Source: JAIVHC01 sp049975505 (GTDB taxonomy: Bacteria; Desulfobacterota; Desulfuromonadia; Desulfuromonadales; Desulfuromonadaceae). From it: a stretch of 33,701 nt of DNA. The notes below the pieces were generated by a model, which saw nothing but the letters and a program-made list of their open reading frames with translations, was not told the origin of the DNA and did not search any database. Position 1 is the first letter of the stretch; each line of letters starts with the position of its first letter. The stretch lies in contig JBNGCY010000019.1 of assembly GCA_049975505.1 (NCBI GenBank), forward strand, positions 1-33,701, given 5' to 3'. The translations under genes were made by a program, and so were the position numbers. Below, piece by piece: positions 1 through 6,928 of the stretch.

Positions 1-114
1 AAACAACAGAGGTTATAGCGAACTAAAAAAGCGACAACTTTCTTGACAACGCCCGCTTATAAGTACATTTACTCCACAAACTGCTTTTAACACTTTTGGC
101 AAAGGGGTTCCAAT

Positions 115-148
115 AAGGCCCGGGGCAACAACAGTCACCCCGGGCCTT
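115..148 (-). terminator. Hairpin terminator ending the feo operon
   Basis: A perfect 11-bp GC-rich inverted repeat (AAGGCCCGGGG at 115-125 and CCCCGGGCCTT at 138-148) encloses a 12-base loop and starts 19 bases past the stop of the last operon gene. On the minus strand the bases after the stem are TATTGG, so the U-tract is poor. The stem strength and its position still favour transcription termination. The rest of positions 1-114 shows no gene or motif I can support. Confidence 0.7.
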
Positions 149-166
149 CAATGTTATAACCAATTA

Positions 167-988
167 CTACTGCATGTCTTTGGCCTGAACCCAGATTACC
201 GCGTCCTGGCTGAGCTCCTTGCCTTTATACTCCGTGTCGCTGCCAACACCCAGGGCGCAGAAACCCCACCAGCCCGCGCGCGGGATGCCGAAGGTGAATT
301 TGCCGTTCACATCCGCCTTGATCCCCAGAGTAACAAAACTGTCCTGAGGCGCTTTTACCATGGGCGGACCCATGGTGTTGTTTTTCAGATCCACGGGGTG
401 GTTGAGATATTCCACCTCGATCTCCGCATAGGGTACCGGGCGCCCGTTACTTTTCACGATTCCGGTAAAGGTGGAGCCCGCCCATATCGAATAGGGTTTC
501 ACCAGTGGGACTATCTCTGCCTTCAGCCCAAGTTCTGTATCCCAGTCGGTGGGGGCTCCGGCCACGTTGGTAATCATCTTGGTGATCTGCTGGATGTAGA
601 TCCCTTCACCCCCTTCATAGTAGGGCGCCGGCTTCATTACAAACACATGATCCCCCATGCGACGTGCACTGTAGGAGGAGGCATAGCCCTGACCGCTGTT
701 GCGCTGGCCTTTCCACTCTATTGCCTTGAGAGTATCGGTTAGGGACTGCTTCCTGCCTTTGTTAATAACGAAGAAATTCTCCACCGGCGCGAGCTTATCG
801 CTGTCGTGCTGCAACCCCATATCCATGGTGTGTTCATCAGCAAACGGATGGGTAAACACAAGCCTGAGTTCAATGTTTTTTCCGCCTGGGAGAGCAGATT
901 CCGGAGTGTATAGCATCTGAAAATGCGCCCATGCTCCAGAGGCTGACAACAGAACAGTCATAAAGATTACAAATTTAAAATAACGCAT
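167..988 (-). CDS. DUF4198 (NikM/CbiK-like) periplasmic metal-binding protein
   Basis: The 273-residue product begins with a classic signal peptide (residues 1-21) ending AWA, so the predicted mature protein starts His-Phe-Gln-Met. The remainder resembles the DUF4198 family: an N-terminal His, a GDHVFVMKPAPYYE segment near residue 113, and a C-terminal Ig/carboxypeptidase-regulatory-like beta domain (about 165-270, with GRPVPYAEIEVEY and DVNGKFTFGIPRAGWW). Known relatives are periplasmic accessory proteins of nickel or cobalt uptake. Here the gene is the last of a feoA-feoB operon, so ferrous iron is the more likely ligand (inference). The start is well supported: AAGGAG lies 5 bases before the ATG. 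The gap to the upstream gene is 51 bases and a strong hairpin follows. The family assignment is fairly secure; the metal is not known. Confidence 0.8.
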   Translation of the reverse strand: MRYFKFVIFMTVLLSASGAWAHFQMLYTPESALPGGKNIELRLVFTHPFADEHTMDMGLQHDSDKLAPVENFFVINKGRKQSLTDTLKAIEWKGQRNSGQGYASSYSARRMGDHVFVMKPAPYYEGGEGIYIQQITKMITNVAGAPTDWDTELGLKAEIVPLVKPYSIWAGSTFTGIVKSNGRPVPYAEIEVEYLNHPVDLKNNTMGPPMVKAPQDSFVTLGIKADVNGKFTFGIPRAGWWGFCALGVGSDTEYKGKELSQDAVIWVQAKDMQ

Positions 989-1039
989 ATTTTCTCCTTA
1001 AATTAAAATATTGACATTGAAGGGTAGACAATTACCTAC

Positions 1040-1351
1040 TTAAAAAATATCCTCACCCTTTATCCGAACCTTGTGCCCCGCTCCAGCATCGAACACTGCC
1101 TCATAGGGCTTATCCGGCTTGGAAAACTGCACTTCTCCATACTCATTCATTTTAGTCTCGAAAATAATTTTACCTTCCTGTTCCACGCGGAAATTCACGC
1201 CGCTGGCGCTGCTGCCATCGCTGAAGCCCCCTTCGCAGATGATGTTCCCGTCACCGGCGTCAAAACACGACATCAGCGGGGTATGCGCCCATGCGGAAAC
1301 GCCCATACTAAAGCTGAGCAGGGTTAATGCGGAAATAACTACTGCTTTCAT
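1040..1351 (-). CDS. Small exported protein of the feo operon, N-terminal His after cleavage
   Basis: This 103-residue protein has a signal peptide (about residues 1-22) ending SAWA, so the mature chain would begin His-Thr-Pro-Leu. Two cysteines follow (MSCFD and IICEGG), which could form a disulfide or a metal site. The remaining roughly 60 residues look like one small beta domain (VNFRVEQEGKIIFETKMNEYGEVQF) of the kind found in carboxypeptidase-regulatory or DUF4198 C-terminal modules. I recognise no named family with certainty. It sits between feoB (52-base gap) and the DUF4198 gene, with an AAGGA ribosome site 8 bases before the ATG. The position suggests a periplasmic partner for Fe(II) import. 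It shares the unusual AWA-His junction with the protein encoded next to it. Confidence 0.75.
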   Translation of the reverse strand: MKAVVISALTLLSFSMGVSAWAHTPLMSCFDAGDGNIICEGGFSDGSSASGVNFRVEQEGKIIFETKMNEYGEVQFSKPDKPYEAVFDAGAGHKVRIKGEDIF

Positions 1352-1403
1352 GTTGTAATCCTTTCACTTACATGGTTAAAAATATGCGGACATAAATCCA
1401 CTT

Positions 1404-3833
1404 CTATTCCCCTACTTCCCATCCGGGGCGCCGGGGTTTTATCATGGCCAGAAGCAGCGCAGTGGTCACCACGCTGACGTAGAAAATGCGCATCATTGCA
1501 ATCCCGCTCCAGCCCAGAGTGCCGGCCAGGGTGAAAAACAGCGCCGAAGCCGCTATCCCCGCAGCTATAGGGAAAAAGGTGGCAAACAGCATCCACCTGT
1601 ATGAATTGCTCTGCAGTTTCACTACCACCATGGTGGCAATACACGGGGGGCTGAGAATCATAAAAATCAGCATCGCCACCGCATGGATAGGGGTATAGGC
1701 TCCATCCGCGGCAAGGGTCTGTTCCGCGCGCTCATCCGCCTTACCCTGTTCATAGATCGAACCCAGGGTCGCCACTGCACTTTCACGTGCCGCAAAAGAA
1801 CTCAGGAATGCCACATTCACGCGCCAGTCAAAACCGCTGAAGCGGGTGAGGGGTTCCAGAGCACGTCCGAATATCCCCAGATATGAAGAGCTGATCTTCT
1901 CCTGTTTGATCCGGCTGCGCAGTTCACGCTCGCTGCGCTGTAGTTTGCGCAGCCCCATATTCAGGCGCCGCGCATCACTGCTGCGTGCCTCTAAAACAGT
2001 AAACATGTGTGGATTTTCTTCGCGCATGGAGGCATTCAGGGCTTCGACCTCTTCCCGGCTTCCCGCCCGCATACGCTGTTCACGGTATGATGCGTAAAGA
2101 TTAAGGAGTCTGACCACTTCGTGGCGCTCATCCACCAGATGATACATATCGGTCTGCGCGGCAGTCTTATCGAACGCCTGCATCGCCGATGCAGCACAGG
2201 CGTTGATCTCGCGCATACGCGACTCGGGCACTCCCGGATACTGCAACAGCAAAAAGAGCACCACTGCCACCGCCAGAACTATGGTGATAACCTTTTTCAC
2301 ATACAGCCACACCCGCTGCCCCGCGCGCATCAACACCCCTTTAACCGTGGGCAGATGGTAGGGGGGCAGTTCCATAATGAACGGTGCGGTTTCACGCTGG
2401 GATAAAAAGGTGGAGGTGAGAAAGCGGGCCATGATCAGCGCAATGAACAGGGTCACGGTGGAAATATAGAACATCATCTCCGACATCTGCGCGGCAAAGA
2501 AGGCCCCCAGCAACAGGGTATAGAACGGCACCTTGGCAAGGCAGTTCATGTACGGTACTGTCATGATAGTGGCGAGGCGCGCACGCTCATCCGCAATCCC
2601 TTTGGTGGCCATAACCCCGGGAACGGCGCACCCTCCGACAATGGCTCCACCCAGCACCAGCGGCAGGGTGGACTGGCCGTGGAGACCGTAGCGTTTAAAC
2701 ACCCGATCAAGGATAAACGCCATACGTGGCATGTAGCCGACATCCTCGAGAATCGCTATCAGGGCGAAGAGGATAAAAAACACGGGTATGTAATTAAGCA
2801 GGGCGATGGTGCTGTTCACCATCCACAGGGCAAATTCGGTCAGCAGCGGTACCTGGATAAAATCCGCTGCCGGCATGACTTCCATCACCATCTGCCGCCC
2901 CCACGCGAGCATGGGCCAAGTGTAGTCCGTGATTTTATAGCCCCACACAATGGCGAACTGATAGATAAGAAAAATCACCCCGGCAAGCACTGGAAATGAA
3001 AACCAGCGGTTGAGCACCACCCGGTCGATACGATCGGTCAGGGTCGGCGGGCGCACGTGCTTCTCGCGCACACACTTGTGGTATGCAACATCCGCATTTT
3101 CATAGCGGATACTCGCAAAGGTCTGATCGATATCCAGGTCAAAGCGCGCGTGCATCTCATCGTGGATGCTGCGGATTTTTTCCGCTGCTATCCCCACGCG
3201 CTTCAGCACCACTTCATCTCCTTCCAGCGCTTTCAGGGCCAGCCAACGCCTGGAGAGAGTCTCTTCCTCCGGAAGCAGTTGCTCAATCTCTTCGATGTAG
3301 GGCTCGAATTCGGCGTAGTTGACCCTGAAATCGGTATTCTGTGCCTCCCGGGCCGCGGCCACAATGGCATCGAGGATCTCCTCTTTGCCCTGTTGCTGCA
3401 CACCTACGGCGGGTACCACTTTGATATTGAGCAGGCGCGCCAGTTCCCCCACGTCAATGTCCAGTTCGCGCCGCTGCGCCACATCCATCATATTGAGGAT
3501 CATCACCACAGGTCTGCCCAGTTCAAGTAACTGAAAGGTGAGATACAGATTGCGGCGCAGGTTGGAGGCATCCACCACGTTCACCAGCACATCCACCTCT
3601 TCATCGAGGATGTATTCCTTGGCCACCCGTTCTTCGAGGGAAAACATGCTGAATGAATAGGTTCCAGGCAGATCAACCAGGGTTAATGGCGTATCTTTGT
3701 ACTCAATCCGCGCCGAGTACTTATCCACGGTAACCCCGGGATAGTTGGCCACATGCTGCTTCATACCGCAGAGCATGTTGAAAATAGTTGATTTGCCGGA
3801 GTTCGGCTGACCTGCAAACGCTACGTGAATCAT
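1404..3833 (-). CDS. feoB: Ferrous iron transport protein B (FeoB)
   Basis: FeoB is the inner-membrane Fe(II) permease with a cytosolic GTPase domain. The start chosen is the ATG at 3833, whose ATGA overlaps the feoA stop; a GTG seven codons upstream is less likely. The product is 809 residues. G-protein motifs are clear: G1 GQPNSGKST (8-16), G2 Thr35, G3 DLPG (54-57) and G4 NMMD (114-117). Membrane gate motifs follow, with Cys402 (GGCAVPGVMA) and Cys731 (LSPPCIATM). A charged, helix-rich insert of about 105 residues (roughly 539-645) separates two membrane segments and makes the protein somewhat longer than E. coli FeoB. The gene is co-transcribed with feoA upstream and two exported proteins downstream. 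Identification is secure. Confidence 0.97.
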   Translation of the reverse strand: MIHVAFAGQPNSGKSTIFNMLCGMKQHVANYPGVTVDKYSARIEYKDTPLTLVDLPGTYSFSMFSLEERVAKEYILDEEVDVLVNVVDASNLRRNLYLTFQLLELGRPVVMILNMMDVAQRRELDIDVGELARLLNIKVVPAVGVQQQGKEEILDAIVAAAREAQNTDFRVNYAEFEPYIEEIEQLLPEEETLSRRWLALKALEGDEVVLKRVGIAAEKIRSIHDEMHARFDLDIDQTFASIRYENADVAYHKCVREKHVRPPTLTDRIDRVVLNRWFSFPVLAGVIFLIYQFAIVWGYKITDYTWPMLAWGRQMVMEVMPAADFIQVPLLTEFALWMVNSTIALLNYIPVFFILFALIAILEDVGYMPRMAFILDRVFKRYGLHGQSTLPLVLGGAIVGGCAVPGVMATKGIADERARLATIMTVPYMNCLAKVPFYTLLLGAFFAAQMSEMMFYISTVTLFIALIMARFLTSTFLSQRETAPFIMELPPYHLPTVKGVLMRAGQRVWLYVKKVITIVLAVAVVLFLLLQYPGVPESRMREINACAASAMQAFDKTAAQTDMYHLVDERHEVVRLLNLYASYREQRMRAGSREEVEALNASMREENPHMFTVLEARSSDARRLNMGLRKLQRSERELRSRIKQEKISSSYLGIFGRALEPLTRFSGFDWRVNVAFLSSFAARESAVATLGSIYEQGKADERAEQTLAADGAYTPIHAVAMLIFMILSPPCIATMVVVKLQSNSYRWMLFATFFPIAAGIAASALFFTLAGTLGWSGIAMMRIFYVSVVTTALLLAMIKPRRPGWEVGE

Positions 3834-4090
3834 GAGATATTTACCTTTATACACGCAGCTTCAGAGCGCCTCACCGAGAGAAAAGAGTTCTGAATTTCGA
3901 TTTCAATGGGGTCGCGCAACGGCGCGTTGCGGACCATAAGAACCTCCGCTCCGGGGATAAAACCCATATCCATGAGTTTCTGCTTCAACGGCCCTGAGGC
4001 ATTACAACCTTTGATGGTGCTGACGGTAGCGCGCTGGTTTTCCAGCAGATCACTTAAGGATGCAGATTGGGAAAGGTTACTTTCATTCAT
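3830..4090 (-). CDS. feoA: Ferrous iron transport protein A (FeoA)
   Basis: This is an 86-residue cytosolic SH3-fold protein that supports FeoB. The FeoA core runs from about residue 22 (ATVSTIKG) through KLMDMGFIPGAEV and APLRDPIEIEIQNSFLSVRRSEA to the C-terminus. A leader of about 20 polar residues rich in Ser and Leu precedes it. The ATG has a strong AAGGAG site 6 bases upstream. Its TGA overlaps the feoB ATG (ATGA), so the two are translationally coupled. It is the first gene of the operon, and a CRP-type site lies about 100 bases upstream. Confidence 0.95.
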   Translation of the reverse strand: MNESNLSQSASLSDLLENQRATVSTIKGCNASGPLKQKLMDMGFIPGAEVLMVRNAPLRDPIEIEIQNSFLSVRRSEAACIKVNIS

Positions 4091-4116
4091 ATATATCTCC
4101 TTAACTGAATATATTA

Positions 4117-4127
4117 CCTAGACTAGG
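4117..4127. promoter_or_regulatory. Short palindrome in the feoA leader
   Basis: CCTAGACTAGG is a perfect 5-1-5 inverted repeat lying between the inferred feoA transcription start (about 4157) and the ribosome site. It could be an operator for a metal regulator, but it does not match a Fur or DtxR consensus that I can state, and short palindromes also occur by chance. Confidence 0.25.
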
Positions 4128-4156
4128 CATGGACAGATATCTTGTACATTTTGAAA

Positions 4157-4206
4157 TTGCATAAACATACACAATCGTATCAGGGCAGTTTGTGACCCAG
4201 ATCACA
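4157..4206 (-). promoter_or_regulatory. feoA promoter with class II CRP-type activator site
   Basis: TGTGACCCAGATCACA (4191-4206) is a perfect TGTGA-N6-TCACA palindrome, the classical CRP target. On the minus strand a plausible -10 element TATGTT (4164-4169) predicts a start near 4157, which puts the palindrome centre (4198.5) at -41.5. That is the spacing used by class II CRP/FNR activators. No good -35 hexamer is needed or seen in that arrangement. The gene for a CRP/FNR-family protein ends 8 bases away. Confidence 0.65.
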
Positions 4207-4213
4207 TTTTATA

Positions 4214-4909
4214 TTAAAAGTGTTTTCCTTCCTCTCCTTCAGCAATGGAGCGCAAAACCTCAGGGGCACGAATATGCACAAGGCCGCGATGTGAACAAAG
4301 CACTCCCCGTTGCTCAAACGCAGTCAGAGTGCGCGACAGGGTTTCACGCGCAACTCCCAGTTCCTGCGCAGTCAGGATCAGCGGGCGGATGTCAACTACC
4401 GCCTTTTGCGATTCTCGATAACTGCGGTCATATTGAGTAAGCAGATAAGTGGCAATGCGTGTATGCACATCCATATACTGGGTCAGACAACGCCGCGCGC
4501 GTTCCTCCTCCACCTGGGATGCAAGGTAATGCATAAGATTGCTCTGCAGGCGCATGTCAGAGGACATCAGACGCAGAAATATCCGATGTGCCCAAGTCAC
4601 ATATCGGCAATTCCCCACGCACTGGGCATAGCTGCAGCAGGATTTTGAGTTCAACATTGCAGCGGCACAGAAGATATCCCCGGGGAGAAGGCACTGCTGC
4701 AGGGCTTCCTCACCACAACTGGTAGAGCGCACAACCTTTATACGCCCTTTAAGAAGGAGAAACAGACGCTGCCCCAGCACATCCGCGCCGATCACCTCTC
4801 TGCCTGCCCCCCGATGCAGGCGCCCCATGCTCTTCAAAGAACACAGGGTTTCCTGATTTAATCCGGTAAACAGGGGAAAAGATATAAGGTCAACGCCAGG
4901 TTCACGCAC
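4214..4909 (-). CDS. CRP/FNR-family transcriptional regulator, cysteine-rich sensor domain
   Basis: The open frame extends far upstream, but that part lies inside the DUF3793 gene in another frame. The best start is the GTG at 4909, overlapping the DUF3793 stop by 8 bases, with GGAG 9 bases before it, giving 231 residues. Residues about 10-125 form a cyclic-nucleotide-binding fold (FLLLKGRIKVV, LPGDIF). The cAMP-contacting region is replaced by a cysteine-rich stretch: Cys65, 73, 81, 91, 92, 97 and 101. A dimer helix (about 118-145) and a winged helix follow. The recognition helix ARETLSRTL places Arg188, Glu189 and Arg193 like the RE..R contacts of CRP (R180, E181, R185), which read TGTGA. 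It probably acts on the adjacent feoA promoter; the signal is unknown. Confidence 0.85.
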   Translation of the reverse strand: MREPGVDLISFPLFTGLNQETLCSLKSMGRLHRGAGREVIGADVLGQRLFLLLKGRIKVVRSTSCGEEALQQCLLPGDIFCAAAMLNSKSCCSYAQCVGNCRYVTWAHRIFLRLMSSDMRLQSNLMHYLASQVEEERARRCLTQYMDVHTRIATYLLTQYDRSYRESQKAVVDIRPLILTAQELGVARETLSRTLTAFEQRGVLCSHRGLVHIRAPEVLRSIAEGEEGKHF

Positions 4910-5621
4910 AACATGCTTCTCCGCGCCAGAGGTTGAACGAAATCCCTTTGCGCTTGCGCAGCTGCTCTGCCACGCGGGTGTGATGCTCCTGATACAGGTC
5001 GGCGAGGGCTTCGCTGCGGCGCGCGCGTCCGTATATCTTCCACAGTCGCTGGGAGGAAACCTGCAGCTCCCTGCGCCCCATAAACGCGGCCACATCCTTG
5101 AGGGGATAGCCGAGAAACACCCCGATTTCATGTGGAAGTTCCCCGCCGTCAAAGCGTGAAGAAAGGTGGGAGAGGATGGTTTCGAGGGTATCCGGAGCCG
5201 GATATCCCAGAGAGTCCAGAAAGGCTGTGGCACTGCGGCTGCGCAGACGGCGCTGAAGCAGAACCGGATCGTACAACAGCAGCAGCGTAGAGGAATCGCC
5301 ATCTACCAGAGGAATCGCCTCCAGATGTGATTCACGCATCAGAGCCACGCCGTATTCGTGCCACAGCGCATACATATTGCGTCCACATGCGAAGGTGTGG
5401 TTCGATATGCGCACCAGATTTGCCGGTTTCACCCCGTTCAGCACTTCGGCACTGCCGAACACCAAAAAAGCCGCGAGGCATTCGCGCGGATCGGGATAAG
5501 CGGATGCCACACTCATCCATGGAATTCTGCTGTTGCGTGTTTTGCGCAATTCCTGAGCGCGCACCTCAATCTGTCTGCGCCTGCACTCCTGCTCCAGTAC
5601 ACATGCCGCGGTCTGAGCCAT
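4902..5621 (-). CDS. DUF3793 family protein
   Basis: Starting at the ATG at 5621 (GGAGG 4 bases upstream) the product is 239 residues. It matches the DUF3793 pattern: KPANLVRISNHTFACGRNMYALWHEYG in the middle, then LPHEIGVFLGYPLKDVAAFMG and a Trp-Lys-Ile-Tyr-Gly segment near the C-terminus. The family has no experimentally settled function that I know of; members are common in anaerobes. No signal peptide or membrane segment is visible, so it is probably cytosolic. The final codons overlap the GTG start of the regulator, so the pair is translationally coupled. A Fur-box-like sequence about 130 bases upstream suggests iron control, in keeping with the feo genes downstream. Confidence 0.85.
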   Translation of the reverse strand: MAQTAACVLEQECRRRQIEVRAQELRKTRNSRIPWMSVASAYPDPRECLAAFLVFGSAEVLNGVKPANLVRISNHTFACGRNMYALWHEYGVALMRESHLEAIPLVDGDSSTLLLLYDPVLLQRRLRSRSATAFLDSLGYPAPDTLETILSHLSSRFDGGELPHEIGVFLGYPLKDVAAFMGRRELQVSSQRLWKIYGRARRSEALADLYQEHHTRVAEQLRKRKGISFNLWRGEACCA

Positions 5622-5750
5622 ATCTCCTCCGTTTATGATTTTGATTATTGTTTTCAGTAGCCGGATGCAGATATAGGCTTCCGCAAAAACGGAGTCTACT
5701 TCATCCCCATCCACCACGTTTCTTCTAGTGAGATAACTTCTAGTCGAAAT

Positions 5751-5765
5751 TGAAAACGAATATCA
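5751..5765. promoter_or_regulatory. Fur-box-like site upstream of DUF3793-regulator genes
   Basis: TGAAAACGAATATCA matches 11 of 14 defined positions of the 7-1-7 Fur heptamer repeat TGATAATnATTATCA. It overlaps a candidate -35 hexamer TTGATA (minus strand, 5761-5766). A repressor site here would fit an iron-responsive DUF3793-regulator pair. No Fur gene is in the window, so this rests on the match and the context only. Confidence 0.45.
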
Positions 5766-5873
5766 ATATAAAGAGGGGGAAGGCAAAGTGCAAGTGTTTT
5801 TTCAGGACTATTGGAAAATGAACTGACAGAGTGGATCCAGGCAGGTATTTCTGCTCGGTCTAAAGGTTGTTTA

Positions 5874-5911
5874 AGAAGGGGTACCGGGATGGAAATCCCG
5901 ACCCCCCTTCT
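5874..5911 (-). terminator. Probable terminator hairpin after the SurA-like gene
   Basis: AGAAGGGG and CCCCTTCT form an outer 8-bp stem and CGGGAT/ATCCCG an inner 6-bp stem, separated by a 3x3 internal mismatch, with a GGAA-type loop. It lies about 25 bases past the stop of the isomerase gene. The bases after it on the minus strand (TAAACAACC) form a weak U-tract, so termination efficiency is uncertain. Confidence 0.45.
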
Positions 5912-5936
5912 GGTCTGGCATTCGGCTGTTGCCGGA

Positions 5937-6863
5937 TTAGAGACGGACCTCGATGTAGGCGTTTTCTCTGAGATCTTCACGCCATTTTTTCAGCTCCTGC
6001 TCCATTTTTTTCTGGCGCAGTTGCTCGGCGATCTTATCTACCACCTCTTCAAGGGGGGCGACACCCCCGGCAAAACTCTCCTCCACCCGCAGAATATGCA
6101 GGACTCCATCGCTCTGGAGGATATCTGTGACGTCACCCTCTTCCAGGCCTTCCAGTGCTTCGTTAAACATGGGGCTCAACTCCCCCGGCTTGAAATAGCC
6201 CATATCCCCGCCCTCTGCTCCAAGACTGGAGGGAAAACGGTCAAGAATATCCTCGATAGAACGTCCATCCTCCAGAAACTGGCGCATCTCTTCCGCCTGG
6301 GCATAGGTCTCTTTCCCTTCCACCTTCAGGGGGAGGGAAATACGGCTTAAACGCATGCGCGCCGGCTGGCGGTATTCATCCTGATGCTCATTGTAGTACG
6401 ATTCTATCTCATGCCGGGTCACATCGGCTTTGCTTTTCACCTCGATACCGGTGAGCTTGAAACGCAGAATCTGGTTGCGCAGTTGCTCACGATACTCGCG
6501 CATACTCATCCCCTGCGCCACCAGCGCCTGCTCCAGTTGGGCGGTTGTGATGCCGTTCTGGCGCTCCACATCCGCCACAGCCATATCGATATCCTCTTCA
6601 GATACTCCGATACCGATCTCAGCGGCGCGCTGCTCCATGAGAATATCGGTAATCATGTTCTGTAGTACCTGCTCACGGGGAACAGCGGCATCGCGCGGTT
6701 GTGCTTTCATCCGCTCATCCAGCTGACTGGTGGTAATAATCTCATCGTTAACCACAGCAGCAATTCGACTGATAACTTCTGCCTGTGAATATGCTACATA
6801 GCACAGAGAAATAAGGATCAGGATAAAACTGGGACCCAAAATGGATGACATTGTTTTGATCAT
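5937..6863 (-). CDS. SurA-like periplasmic peptidyl-prolyl isomerase (PpiC type)
   Basis: This 308-residue exported chaperone has an N-terminal signal or anchor segment (about residues 8-29, ending AYSQA before EVISRIAAVVNDEIIT). A SurA N-terminal helical domain (about 30-165) follows, then one parvulin domain (about 170-262: RMRLSRISL, GGDMGYFKPGEL, MFNEALEGLEEGDVTDILQSDGVLHILRVEE) and a C-terminal helix. E. coli SurA has two parvulin domains; this one has one, as in many other bacteria. It should help fold outer-membrane proteins. The start ATG has AGGA 8 bases upstream. It follows mfd by 65 bases and is probably in the same transcript. The gene could equally be named prsA- or ppiD-like; the domain call is firm. 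Confidence 0.9.
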   Translation of the reverse strand: MIKTMSSILGPSFILILISLCYVAYSQAEVISRIAAVVNDEIITTSQLDERMKAQPRDAAVPREQVLQNMITDILMEQRAAEIGIGVSEEDIDMAVADVERQNGITTAQLEQALVAQGMSMREYREQLRNQILRFKLTGIEVKSKADVTRHEIESYYNEHQDEYRQPARMRLSRISLPLKVEGKETYAQAEEMRQFLEDGRSIEDILDRFPSSLGAEGGDMGYFKPGELSPMFNEALEGLEEGDVTDILQSDGVLHILRVEESFAGGVAPLEEVVDKIAEQLRQKKMEQELKKWREDLRENAYIEVRL

Positions 6864-6928
6864 CTAAAATATCCTTTTATTTTTCAAATATTTACCCTCA
6901 TAACATCAGGAGCTGAAGGCTACCATGT

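Larger units (their letters stand above)
5622..5936. other. 315-base intergenic region upstream of the DUF3793 gene
   Basis: No coding region is supported here; frames through it carry no recognisable domain. It holds the ribosome site of the DUF3793 gene, a Fur-box-like palindrome (5751-5765), two direct copies of TTCTAGT 15 bases apart (5723-5729 and 5738-5744), and, next to the isomerase stop, a hairpin that may end that transcript (5874-5911). Confidence 0.6.

Noticed and set aside
3057..3530. 157-residue plus-strand frame inside feoB
   Set aside because: Antisense to an unambiguous FeoB GTPase region; His/Leu-rich composition typical of shadow frames.
4910..5302. Extended N-terminus of the CRP/FNR frame (about 130 extra residues)
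   Set aside because: It lies inside the DUF3793 gene in another frame, is Cys/Ser/Arg-rich without domain similarity, and a GTG with a ribosome site is available at the true domain start.
5920..5933. CATTCGGCTGTTGC repeated near 14215
   Set aside because: A shared 14-mer is expected a few times by chance in a window of this size, and the flanks do not match.
5696..5980. 94-residue minus-strand open frame in the DUF3793-isomerase gap
   Set aside because: It overlaps the isomerase end, has no ribosome site or recognisable domain, and runs through the Fur-like box and a hairpin.
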